Assembly (NCBI GenBank): GCA_023260375.1
Contig: JALQVK010000061.1
Span: 1 to 5,715, forward strand
Direction of reading: 5' to 3'
Source: Rhodoluna sp.
GTDB lineage: Bacteria > Actinomycetota > Actinomycetes > Actinomycetales > Microbacteriaceae
DNA length: 5,715 nucleotides
Position 1 is the stretch's first letter. Each line of letters opens with the position of its first letter. Below the pieces are notes generated by a model. That model searched no databases. It worked only from the letters and a program-made list of their open reading frames with translations, and was not told where the DNA came from. Below are positions 1 through 5,712 of the stretch, piece by piece. The translations under genes were made by a program, and so were the position numbers.

Positions 1-1077
1 TGGCAGCGAAGCGCTTAGTTCGGTAGGCAGCTCACCAGCAATGAGACGGTTTAGGAGTGCTTTCTTCTCTGGATTTTCTGATGCCCAAGCGTCAAAAGAA
101 GCTTCCCAGACCTTCCGGTTCTCGTCGGCAAATGCCTGGTATCCGCGAGTGTGTGCGATTACGTCATCATCCACCTGGAAGTTTTGATCAGGATCAAATC
201 CGAGAACTGTCTTCAAACCAGCCAATTCTTCTGCTCCCAAGGCAGAACCGTGAATTTTCCCACTGTTCTGCTTCTTAGGTGACGGCCAACCAATGATGGT
301 GCGAAGACGAATTAGAGAAGGTTGGTCGGTTACCGACTTGGCCGCCTGAATAGCGTTGTAAAGTTCCTCGATGTCTTCAACGTAGTTTCCAGTCTTGCGC
401 CAGTCGACGGTCTGTGTGTGCCAGCCGTAAGAGTTGTAACGTCCAATAATGTCTTCGGTGAAGGAGATGTTGGTGTCGTCTTCAATCGAAATTTGGTTGC
501 TGTCATAAATGACGACAAGATTTCCGAGCTTTTGGTGACCTGCCAATGAAGCAGCCTCGGAGGTAACACCCTCCTGCATGTCGCCATCGCCAGCAATTAC
601 GTAGACGAAGTGATCGAATGGGCTTGAACCGGATGGTGCTGTTGGGTCGAAAAGACCTCGTTCGTAGCGACCCGAATAAGCAAAACCGGTAGCGGATGCC
701 AGGCCTTGACCGAGTGGTCCGGTAGTGATTTCTACACCCTTGGTGTGCTTGTATTCCGGGTGACCAGGAGTAGCCGAACCCCAAGTTCTAAGGGCCTTCA
801 AGTCATCCAGCTCCAGTCCGTAACCGTGAAGATAAAGCTGGTTGTAAAGGGTTAGAGACGAGTGACCTACGCTCAAGATGAAGCGGTCGCGGCCAAGCCA
901 ACGGTCGTCCTTTGGATCGTGACGCATGACCTTGTTGAAAAGCAGGTAGGCCACCGGTGCCAACGAAATCGCAGTCCCAGGGTGGCCATTCCCAACCTTC
1001 TCAACTGCGTCTGCAGCCAAAATACGCGCAGTATTTACGGCTTTATTATCTAGTTCCGACCATTGGAATGCTGACAC
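1..1077 (-). CDS. tkt: Transketolase, N-terminal half (partial, C-terminus beyond window)
   Basis: Transketolase moves two-carbon ketol units between sugar phosphates in the non-oxidative pentose phosphate pathway, in the cytosol, using thiamine diphosphate (ThDP) and Mg2+. The frame is open for 359 codons from the edge; the family is usually about 700 residues, so the pyrimidine-binding and C-terminal domains are cut off. Visible motifs: GNGHPGTA at residues 29-36, GHSSLTLY at 71-78, TPGHPEY at 103-109, TTGPLGQG at 118-125, the ThDP signature GDGDMQEG (163-170) ending at Asn194 in YDSNQISIEDDT, and GKIHGSALG (273-281). These are the conserved His and cofactor positions of the family. The GTG start at 1077-1075 is chosen because a strong Shine-Dalgarno lies 5 nt upstream and MSAFQWSELDNKAVNTAR matches the usual N-terminus. 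It is divergent from ctaB across a short spacer. No frame breaks seen. Identification is very secure. Confidence 0.97.
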   Translation of the reverse strand, partial: MSAFQWSELDNKAVNTARILAADAVEKVGNGHPGTAISLAPVAYLLFNKVMRHDPKDDRWLGRDRFILSVGHSSLTLYNQLYLHGYGLELDDLKALRTWGSATPGHPEYKHTKGVEITTGPLGQGLASATGFAYSGRYERGLFDPTAPSGSSPFDHFVYVIAGDGDMQEGVTSEAASLAGHQKLGNLVVIYDSNQISIEDDTNISFTEDIIGRYNSYGWHTQTVDWRKTGNYVEDIEELYNAIQAAKSVTDQPSLIRLRTIIGWPSPKKQNSGKIHGSALGAEELAGLKTVLGFDPDQNFQVDDDVIAHTRGYQAFADENRKVWEASFDAWASENPEKKALLNRLIAGELPTELSASLP

Positions 1078-1203
1078 AGCGACTCCTTGAAGTTGAGAGA
1101 GCAAAAACGCTCATTGAATGTGGAGGGCTTCATCGCCTTGCGCCTCACAAGTACGAGGCATGGTGAAAGTCTACTACCGTGCAAGCCTGTAAACTTGAAG
1201 GTA
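1078..1203. promoter_or_regulatory. Divergent tkt/ctaB intergenic region
   Basis: This 126-bp spacer must hold the promoters of both tkt (minus) and ctaB (plus), because nothing lies upstream of either gene in this window. I see no convincing -35/-10 pair on either strand. It contains a small inverted repeat, GCCTC (1142-1146) and GAGGC (1155-1159) with an 8-nt loop, and a possible 10-codon leader frame (1160-1192) just before ctaB. Its role as a divergent promoter region is inferred from gene layout only. Confidence 0.5.
1083..1088 (-). promoter_or_regulatory. Ribosome binding site of tkt (decides GTG start)
   Basis: On the minus strand AAGGAG stands 5 nt before GTG at 1077-1075. It is the best Shine-Dalgarno match in the window and fixes the non-ATG start of transketolase. 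The longer ctaB reading that would begin at ATG 1087 starts inside this site on the other strand, which argues against that start. Confidence 0.85.
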
Positions 1204-2085
1204 ATGTCCAAGATTCGCGCCTATGTCGCACTAACCAAACCTCGAGTTATCGAGTTACTTCTGGTCACCACTGTTCCCGCTATGATTCTTGCCAATAAAG
1301 GTTTTCCAAACATTTTTTTGGTGATTAACGTTCTGATTGGTGGCGCACTTTCTGCCGCTAGCGCTAATTCTTTCAATTGCTACATCGACGCAGATATCGA
1401 CAAGATTATGGGACGCACCAAGGGTCGACCTTTGGTTACCGGAGAACTCTCGAAGCGCGAGGCCCTAACTTTTGCATACGCAAGCGGACTTATTTCGTTT
1501 TTGTACCTTTGGGTTACGGCTGGTTGGTTATCGGCAGTATTGTCGCTTTCAGCAATTTTGTTTTATGTTCTGGTCTACACACTGCTTCTAAAGCGGAGAA
1601 CCCCTCAAAACATCGTCTGGGGTGGGGCTGCCGGAGCAGCACCAGTGCTAATCGGGTGGGCTGCGGTGACGCAAGGCCTTTCCGTTTCGGCCTGGCTTTT
1701 GTTTCTGCTCATTTTCTTATGGACGCCTCCTCACTATTGGCCGCTATCGATGAAATACCGCGATGATTACGCTGCAGCTGGAGTACCAATGCTTCCAGTG
1801 GTTAGAAATCCTCGAATCGTAGGCACACAAATCCTGCTTTACAGCTGGGCCATGGTTGCTAGCTCGCTATTACTGATTCCTGCCGCTGGCATGGGAGTGA
1901 TCTATTCAGCCACTGCGGCGCTGTTTGGATTCTGGTTTACCATTGAGGCAACCGTCTTGTACGTTCAATCGAAGCGGGGTAACCCTGAATCACCGATGCG
2001 CCTTTTTCACGGGTCTATCAGTTATCTCACTGTTTTGTTTCTCGCGGTAGCGCTAGATCCTCTGATCCACATCAGTTTTTTCTAA
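1204..2085 (+). CDS. ctaB: Protoheme IX farnesyltransferase (heme O synthase)
   Basis: CtaB is an integral membrane UbiA-family prenyltransferase. It transfers a farnesyl group to the vinyl side chain of protoheme, giving heme O, the precursor of heme A for cytochrome c oxidase. With ATG at 1204 the protein is 293 residues, normal for the family. The N-terminal block AYVALTKPRVIELLLVTTVP is at residues 6-25. The first Asp-rich prenyl-diphosphate motif is N58-x3-D62-x3-D66 followed by RTKGRPLVTGEL; the second is KYRDDYAAAGVPMLP (184-198). WTPPHYWPLSM (173-183) and SPMRLFHGS (263-271) are also typical. Between them lie hydrophobic stretches fitting about eight or nine membrane helices. The frame extends upstream to ATG 1087, but those 39 residues look unlike the family and overlap the tkt ribosome site. 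The chosen ATG has only a close GAAGG (1197-1201), so the start is less certain than the function. The 3' end overlaps the convergent photolyase gene by 4 bp. Confidence 0.95.
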   Translation: MSKIRAYVALTKPRVIELLLVTTVPAMILANKGFPNIFLVINVLIGGALSAASANSFNCYIDADIDKIMGRTKGRPLVTGELSKREALTFAYASGLISFLYLWVTAGWLSAVLSLSAILFYVLVYTLLLKRRTPQNIVWGGAAGAAPVLIGWAAVTQGLSVSAWLLFLLIFLWTPPHYWPLSMKYRDDYAAAGVPMLPVVRNPRIVGTQILLYSWAMVASSLLLIPAAGMGVIYSATAALFGFWFTIEATVLYVQSKRGNPESPMRLFHGSISYLTVLFLAVALDPLIHISFF

Positions 2086-3425
2086 AGCGTTTTTAACTCT
2101 TCCAGACGAGCGAGAGACTCGATTCGCTCGAGTGCGTGATCAACAATTCGCTTCGGATAATTGAGGCTGTAGCCATGAGCGTGTTCCCAAGGCTCTAAAG
2201 CCGTCGATCCAGCGAGATGTCTCAATTCGGGAATGTATTTCCGCACATAGTCGCCATTAGGGTCAAATTTGTAGCCCTGGGTAATTGGATTGAAGATTCG
2301 ATAATAAGGTGAGGCGTCGGTGCCGCATCCTGCCGTCCACTGCCAACCGTGACTATTCGAAGCTGGGTCATAGTCAGTTAGGTGCTGTTCAAACCAGTCC
2401 GCGCCCAACTGCCATTCCAAGTGAAGGTCTTTAACCAAGAATGAAGCCACAATCATTCGAACGCGATTATGCATCCACCCCGTGGTTAGTAACTGCCGTA
2501 TGCCAGCATCAACCATAGGAAAACCGGTTTCGCCTCGTTTCCAGGCCTCAAATTTATCCGTCGGTTCGTCATAACGCATTCGAGCGAATTTTGGGTCCAA
2601 GTACTCGGTCACAGAATCAGGTCGCTGAAACAGAACATCTGCATAAAACTCACGCCAGGCTATTTCCTTTTTGAATACCTCGGCATCCGGCCCATCGGGT
2701 ACACGGGCCAGAATGGTTCTCGGATGAATTTCTCCGTGGCTGAGAGCATGAGAGAGATGAGAGGTTCCACCTAGGTCAGCGCGGTTGCGATTTTCGGAAT
2801 AGTTTTCAACGCGACCAGCCAGAAAACGCTCAAGTGTCGCTATGGCGTTTATTTCGCCGGCAATGACGTCATCGCCTTTACTAAATTGCGGATCCCAATC
2901 GGTTAGAGGATTGGGTAAGGCTGCCACTTTATCAAGATCTGGACTAGGAACTGGCGCGCCCTGATCGAGCTGATTCCAAGCCTTATAAAACGGAGTGTAG
3001 ACGCGATATGGGGTGCCGTCTGGTTTCGTTACAGAGCCAGGCGCAATGGCGTAATTTCCAGGACCTTCAACAAGTTCAATGCCGTGGACTTGCAAATCTC
3101 TGGAAATGGCTTTCAATTCGGCAATTCCATGGGTGTCATAAACCTTGGATACGAAAACCTGTTTTACATCTAACTTTTGAGCAAGACTGACGATTTCTGC
3201 TGGTGATTTGATAACAGTTAGTCGTCCGCCGAGTGAGTCCGAAAGGTGCCTCCACGACGATCGCAGAGAGTTCTGCCTGATTTCCGAGAGTGTATCGAAT
3301 GGTGAACCAATTTGGTCGGCTGTAGCGATGCAGTAAACGACAGCACTTTTTTTGATGGCTGAAACCAGGGCAGGATGGTCTGCTACGCGGAGGTCCTTTC
3401 GGTACCAAAAGATTGAGGAATTCAT
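2082..3425 (-). CDS. phr: FAD-dependent DNA photolyase (cryptochrome/photolyase family, class I-like)
   Basis: Predicted light-driven repair enzyme, probably splitting cyclobutane pyrimidine dimers, in the cytosol. It has 447 residues, normal for class I enzymes. The N-terminal Rossmann-like antenna domain opens with FWYRKDLRVADHPAL (6-20). A linker carries TPYRVYTPFYKAW (138-150). The C-terminal helical FAD domain holds KKEIAWREFYADV (252-264), GFPMVDAGIRQLL (301-313), TGWMHNRVRMIVASFLVKD (315-333), the FAD-pocket segment ending N357-S-H-G-W361-Q-W and TDASPYYRIFNP (369-380). E254 and W257 match the dimer-contacting E274 and W277 of the E. coli enzyme, and N357 matches N378 near flavin N5. 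In the electron-transfer chain W361 and W338 match E. coli W382 and W359, but the W306 position appears to be Y285. The antenna cofactor cannot be told from sequence alone. Start ATG overlaps the ctaA stop as ATGA with no good Shine-Dalgarno, implying coupled translation. A cryptochrome role is possible but less likely. Confidence 0.93.
   Translation of the reverse strand: MNSSIFWYRKDLRVADHPALVSAIKKSAVVYCIATADQIGSPFDTLSEIRQNSLRSSWRHLSDSLGGRLTVIKSPAEIVSLAQKLDVKQVFVSKVYDTHGIAELKAISRDLQVHGIELVEGPGNYAIAPGSVTKPDGTPYRVYTPFYKAWNQLDQGAPVPSPDLDKVAALPNPLTDWDPQFSKGDDVIAGEINAIATLERFLAGRVENYSENRNRADLGGTSHLSHALSHGEIHPRTILARVPDGPDAEVFKKEIAWREFYADVLFQRPDSVTEYLDPKFARMRYDEPTDKFEAWKRGETGFPMVDAGIRQLLTTGWMHNRVRMIVASFLVKDLHLEWQLGADWFEQHLTDYDPASNSHGWQWTAGCGTDASPYYRIFNPITQGYKFDPNGDYVRKYIPELRHLAGSTALEPWEHAHGYSLNYPKRIVDHALERIESLARLEELKTL
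3419..3425 (-). other. A7 run at the ctaA stop / photolyase start overlap
   Basis: On the minus strand the last ctaA codons read CGA AAA AAA TGA, and the photolyase ATG uses the last A of the run and the TG of the stop. The seven A's (plus-strand T's at 3425-3431) read A-AAA-AAA in the ctaA frame, the form of a -1 slippery heptamer, and the photolyase frame is exactly -1. The marked span covers the start/stop junction at the 3' edge of this run. The layout is directly visible; ribosome slippage there is only a hypothesis. Confidence 0.4.
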
Positions 3426-4297
3426 TTTTTTCGCAGAGCAAGACCCTGAAGTGTTAACAGAGCAATGAACACTGAAGCTATAGCCATATGAATGAGGACT
3501 AGTAACACTGGTAAACCCAACCTAGCCTGAGCGATACCTACAGTAGCCTGGGCAACCAAGGCGAAGGTTGACCAAAAAACGAGCCTACTGGCGAACCCAT
3601 CGACATCTCGACGTCGAACCAAAACTAGGAGAGAAGTGGCCGAAGCCAACGCCAAGTAGGCCGGATAGGAGTGAAAATGCTGCCACAGTTCAGAATTCAA
3701 ACCATTTCGTGGTGCGTCGAGGTCTCCAGCGTGAGGGCCGCTACCGGTCACAACAATCCCAAGTAGAACGGCGGTAGAGCCAAAGCCAATCAAAGCTGCA
3801 CTAAAGCTTCGCTCGGAGCGAGTACTAGGGGTTACAGCGGGGGAGTAAACGCGCCAAAGCTGCAGCGCCGAAATGCTGATCATTGCCGAACTGATTACGA
3901 AATGTAGCCCAACCACCCAAGGGTTCAAGTTTGTTAGAACTGAAATTCCGCCAACAACCGCCTGAAGAAAAATGCCTAAAATTAGCCAAATCGAGGTGCT
4001 AAGAATCCGACGAGATCCCCGCGTAAATAGTGCGGCAAAGAAAAACAGAACCGCGATAAGCAATAAAACAAATGTGAGAAGTCGATTGGTGAATTCAATA
4101 ACGCCGTGAATTCCCATTTCCGGGACCGTAATCAAAGATTCGGGGGTGCAATTTGGCCAAGTCGGACAGCCAAGACCTGATGCAGTCAAACGAACGGCAC
4201 CACCGGTTACAACGATCAATATTTCAGAAACAACTGATGCCCAAGCAAGTGCCCGTAATACGGCCTCACTGAAGATGCGCTTGAACGAATTCATCAC
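3422..4297 (-). CDS. ctaA: Heme A synthase (COX15/CtaA family)
   Basis: CtaA is a membrane enzyme that oxidises the C8 methyl of heme O to a formyl group, giving heme A for aa3-type cytochrome oxidase. It acts on the product of the nearby ctaB. The 291 residues show eight hydrophobic segments in two four-helix halves, the usual CtaA plan. Diagnostic features: GGAVRLTASGLGCPTWPNC (32-50) with the extracytoplasmic Cys44/Cys50 pair, IHGVIEFTNRLLT (63-75) with Glu68, GLHFVISS (130-137) with His132, TGSGPHAGD (184-192), QHFHSYPAYLAL (206-217) with His207/His209, and LVLIHMAIAS (266-275) with His270. Where the Bacillus enzyme has a heme-region His three residues after the Glu, this one has Asn71; I recall this as common in actinobacteria. 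GTG at 4297 is followed directly by ATG at 4294; AAAGG (4303-4307) lies 5 or 8 nt upstream, so either could start. It is first in an operon with the photolyase gene. Confidence 0.95.
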   Translation of the reverse strand: MMNSFKRIFSEAVLRALAWASVVSEILIVVTGGAVRLTASGLGCPTWPNCTPESLITVPEMGIHGVIEFTNRLLTFVLLLIAVLFFFAALFTRGSRRILSTSIWLILGIFLQAVVGGISVLTNLNPWVVGLHFVISSAMISISALQLWRVYSPAVTPSTRSERSFSAALIGFGSTAVLLGIVVTGSGPHAGDLDAPRNGLNSELWQHFHSYPAYLALASATSLLVLVRRRDVDGFASRLVFWSTFALVAQATVGIAQARLGLPVLLVLIHMAIASVFIALLTLQGLALRKK

Positions 4298-4385
4298 GTA
4301 AACCTTTACCTGCCTGTTCGGCTCAAGTAGAATTGGGCTAGATGCGGTGCAGCATCACTCAATCAAGTCTTACACGTCAACATTT

Positions 4386-4414
4386 TTGCCACGCTTGGTT
4401 TCGGGAATTTTTAT
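4386..4414 (+). promoter_or_regulatory. Candidate sigma70-type promoter of sufB
   Basis: TTGCCA (4386-4391) and TTTTAT (4409-4414) are separated by 17 bp and lie about 40 bp before the sufB start. The -35 matches four of six consensus bases and so does the -10. It is the best pair I find upstream of sufB but is modest, and such matches arise by chance in AT-rich spacers. Confidence 0.3.
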
Positions 4415-4442
4415 GCACCAGCAATCGTTCTAGCAAGTGAAG

Positions 4443-4447
4443 AAAGG
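4443..4447 (+). promoter_or_regulatory. Ribosome binding site of sufB (decides TTG start)
   Basis: AAAGG stands 6 nt before TTG at 4454-4456. This supports the TTG start giving [11 protein letters not shown], which matches the N-terminus I recall for actinobacterial SufB; no ATG or GTG in frame fits better. Confidence 0.7.
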
Positions 4448-4453
4448 TTTGAT

Positions 4454-5488
4454 TTGTCCGAGAACATCATCGACCGTCCAGAACTTGACAGCCTAGGAAC
4501 CTACGAATTCGGCTGGTCAGACAAAAGCGTTGCGGGAGATACCGCCAAGCGCGGAATCAATGAAGAAGTTGTAAGAGACATCAGCAGCAAGAAGTCGGAA
4601 GCTGACTGGATGCTCGAGCGTCGACTCAAGGGTTTCGAGTATTTCCTTCGTAAGCCCATGCCAACCTGGGGCTCAGATCTTTCTGGCATCGATTTCGACA
4701 ACATCAAGTACTTCGTGCGTTCGACCGAGAAGCAGGCTGCTTCATGGGAAGACCTCCCAGACGACATCAAGAACACCTATGAAAAGCTTGGCATCCCAGA
4801 GGCTGAGCGCAGTCGTTTGGTTTCAGGAGTTGCTGCACAGTACGAGTCCGAAGTGGTTTACCACCAGATTCAAGAGGAACTTGAGGCTCAAGGAGTCATC
4901 TTTTTAGACACCGATACTGCGCTAAAAGAACACCCTGAGCTCTTCCAAGAGTATTTCGGCACCGTAATCCCTGCTGGTGACAACAAATTTGCGGCTTTGA
5001 ACACTGCGGTTTGGTCAGGTGGATCATTCGTGTATGTCCCTAAGGGCGTCCACGTTGAAATCCCACTTCAGGCATATTTCCGCATCAACACCGAGAACAT
5101 GGGACAGTTCGAGCGCACCCTGATTATTGCCGATGAGGGTTCTTACGTTCACTACATCGAGGGATGCACCGCTCCGATCTACCAAAGCGACTCGCTACAC
5201 TCTGCCGTTGTTGAAATCATAGTTAAGAAGAACGCTCGAGTTCGCTACACAACTATTCAAAACTGGTCCACCAACGTGTACAACCTTGTCACAAAGCGGG
5301 CTGTAGCAGAAGCTGGGGCCACCATGGAGTGGGTCGATGGCAACATTGGGTCTAAGGTAACCATGAAGTACCCGGCAGTTATTCTCGCCGGCGAATATGC
5401 CAAAGGCGAAACCCTGTCGGTCGCTTTTGCTGGACCAGGCCAACACCAAGACGCAGGTGCAAAAATGATTCACCTGGCTCCCAAGTGA
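4454..5488 (+). CDS. sufB: Fe-S cluster assembly scaffold SufB, C-terminally interrupted
   Basis: SufB is the scaffold subunit of the cytosolic SufBCD complex, which receives sulfur (from SufS with SufE or SufU) and builds Fe-S clusters. The 344 residues align in my reading with the first three quarters of the usual ~475-residue protein: [20 protein letters not shown] (39-58), [20 protein letters not shown] (67-86), [19 protein letters not shown] (174-192), [14 protein letters not shown] (211-224), [17 protein letters not shown] (234-250), the [15 protein letters not shown] segment (268-282) and [19 protein letters not shown] (325-343). Cys238 corresponds to E. coli Cys254, the sulfur-handling residue. 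After Pro343 the family continues NTSS..VSKS..RGGGR; here one Lys codon is followed by TGA. The missing region should contain the second key Cys, the cluster-site His/Glu and the SufD-contacting end. As it stands the product would be non-functional, though a misjoined contig end is likelier than true loss. The TTG start is supported by an AAAGG site. sufD and sufC would be expected downstream. Confidence 0.92.
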   Translation: MSENIIDRPELDSLGTYEFGWSDKSVAGDTAKRGINEEVVRDISSKKSEADWMLERRLKGFEYFLRKPMPTWGSDLSGIDFDNIKYFVRSTEKQAASWEDLPDDIKNTYEKLGIPEAERSRLVSGVAAQYESEVVYHQIQEELEAQGVIFLDTDTALKEHPELFQEYFGTVIPAGDNKFAALNTAVWSGGSFVYVPKGVHVEIPLQAYFRINTENMGQFERTLIIADEGSYVHYIEGCTAPIYQSDSLHSAVVEIIVKKNARVRYTTIQNWSTNVYNLVTKRAVAEAGATMEWVDGNIGSKVTMKYPAVILAGEYAKGETLSVAFAGPGQHQDAGAKMIHLAPK

Positions 5489-5577
5489 GACCTGGAACGA
5501 GACAGATCCAAAGATTGTTGGGTTAGGAGCGCGACGAGGAGAAACGATTAAAATCAGCAGCTAACTATAGAGGACAC

Positions 5578-5600
5578 AAACTGGTCAAAGGTAAACTGGT
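5578..5600 (+). repeat. 8-bp direct repeat AAACTGGT, 15-bp period
   Basis: AAACTGGT occurs at 5578-5585 and again at 5593-5600, a 15-bp offset. It could be a paired protein site, a remnant of slippage, or chance; it lies in the unassigned tail. Confidence 0.4.
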
Positions 5601-5603
5601 GGT

Positions 5604-5620
5604 TCGAGACGGTGTCTCGA
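5604..5620. repeat. Perfect inverted repeat, 7-bp arms and 3-nt loop
   Basis: TCGAGAC (5604-5610) and GTCTCGA (5614-5620) are exact reverse complements around GGT; after one mismatch two more base pairs (GG/CC) extend the arms. There is no U-run after it, so it is not a terminator; it could be a hairpin or an operator. Confidence 0.6.
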
Positions 5621-5641
5621 TCCATGCAGAGGGGAGGGAAA

Positions 5642-5712
5642 GGCAGCGCGCGTGGCGCAGAGAAGCAACTATTTTAAACGCTTGCGTTTTTCAGTCTCCG
5701 CTGAGCGCTGCC
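5642..5712. repeat. 8-bp inverted repeat near the right edge, enclosing a smaller hairpin
   Basis: GGCAGCGC (5642-5649) and GCGCTGCC (5705-5712) are exact reverse complements 55 nt apart. Inside lies AAACGC (5676-5681) / GCGTTT (5684-5689) followed by more T's to 5691. The nested symmetry is visible directly; function is unknown, and contig ends sometimes show such foldback structure as an artefact. Confidence 0.5.

Larger units (their letters stand above)
4298..4453. promoter_or_regulatory. Divergent ctaA/sufB intergenic region
   Basis: This 156-bp spacer should drive both ctaA-phr (minus) and sufB (plus). It holds a candidate sufB promoter (listed separately). On the minus strand TTGACG (plus 4375-4380) is a fair -35 for ctaA but has no convincing -10 at 17 bp. 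There are two short palindromes: GATGC (4341-4345) / GCATC (4352-4356) with a 6-nt gap near the middle, and GTAAA (4298-4302) / TTTAC (4305-4309), which encloses the ctaA Shine-Dalgarno. Either could be an operator; no regulator is identifiable. No sufR-like repressor gene lies between ctaA and sufB here. Confidence 0.55.

Noticed and set aside
330..596. Minus-strand open frames of 88 and 93 codons within 330-784
   Set aside because: They overlap the transketolase gene in a different frame; the transketolase translation is continuous and carries all the family motifs.
1099..1112. GAGC-AAAAAC-GCTC hairpin in the tkt/ctaB spacer
   Set aside because: Only a 4-bp stem, with no U-run placed to terminate; divergent genes need no terminator here.
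1087..1203. Longer ctaB start at ATG 1087 adding 39 residues
   Set aside because: It begins within the tkt ribosome binding site on the opposite strand, the extra residues do not look like CtaB, and the family-like sequence starts right at ATG 1204.
1377..1766. 129-codon plus-strand open frame inside ctaB
   Set aside because: It lies wholly within ctaB in another frame, without family motifs or a good ribosome site; it is a shadow of the real gene.
5486..5564. sufB frameshift rather than a junction
   Set aside because: None of the three frames after the TGA carries recognisable SufB C-terminal motifs, so a single indel cannot explain the break.
5599..5624. GGTTCGA resembling a tRNA T-arm
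   Set aside because: The flanking bases do not pair as a T-stem, and no acceptor, D or anticodon arm can be found; the motif is part of a simple palindrome.
5676..5691. AAACGC/GCGTTT followed by T's as a rho-independent terminator
   Set aside because: The stem is 6 bp with a 2-nt loop and AT-rich at the base, too weak for a terminator call, and no gene end is identified upstream of it in the tail.
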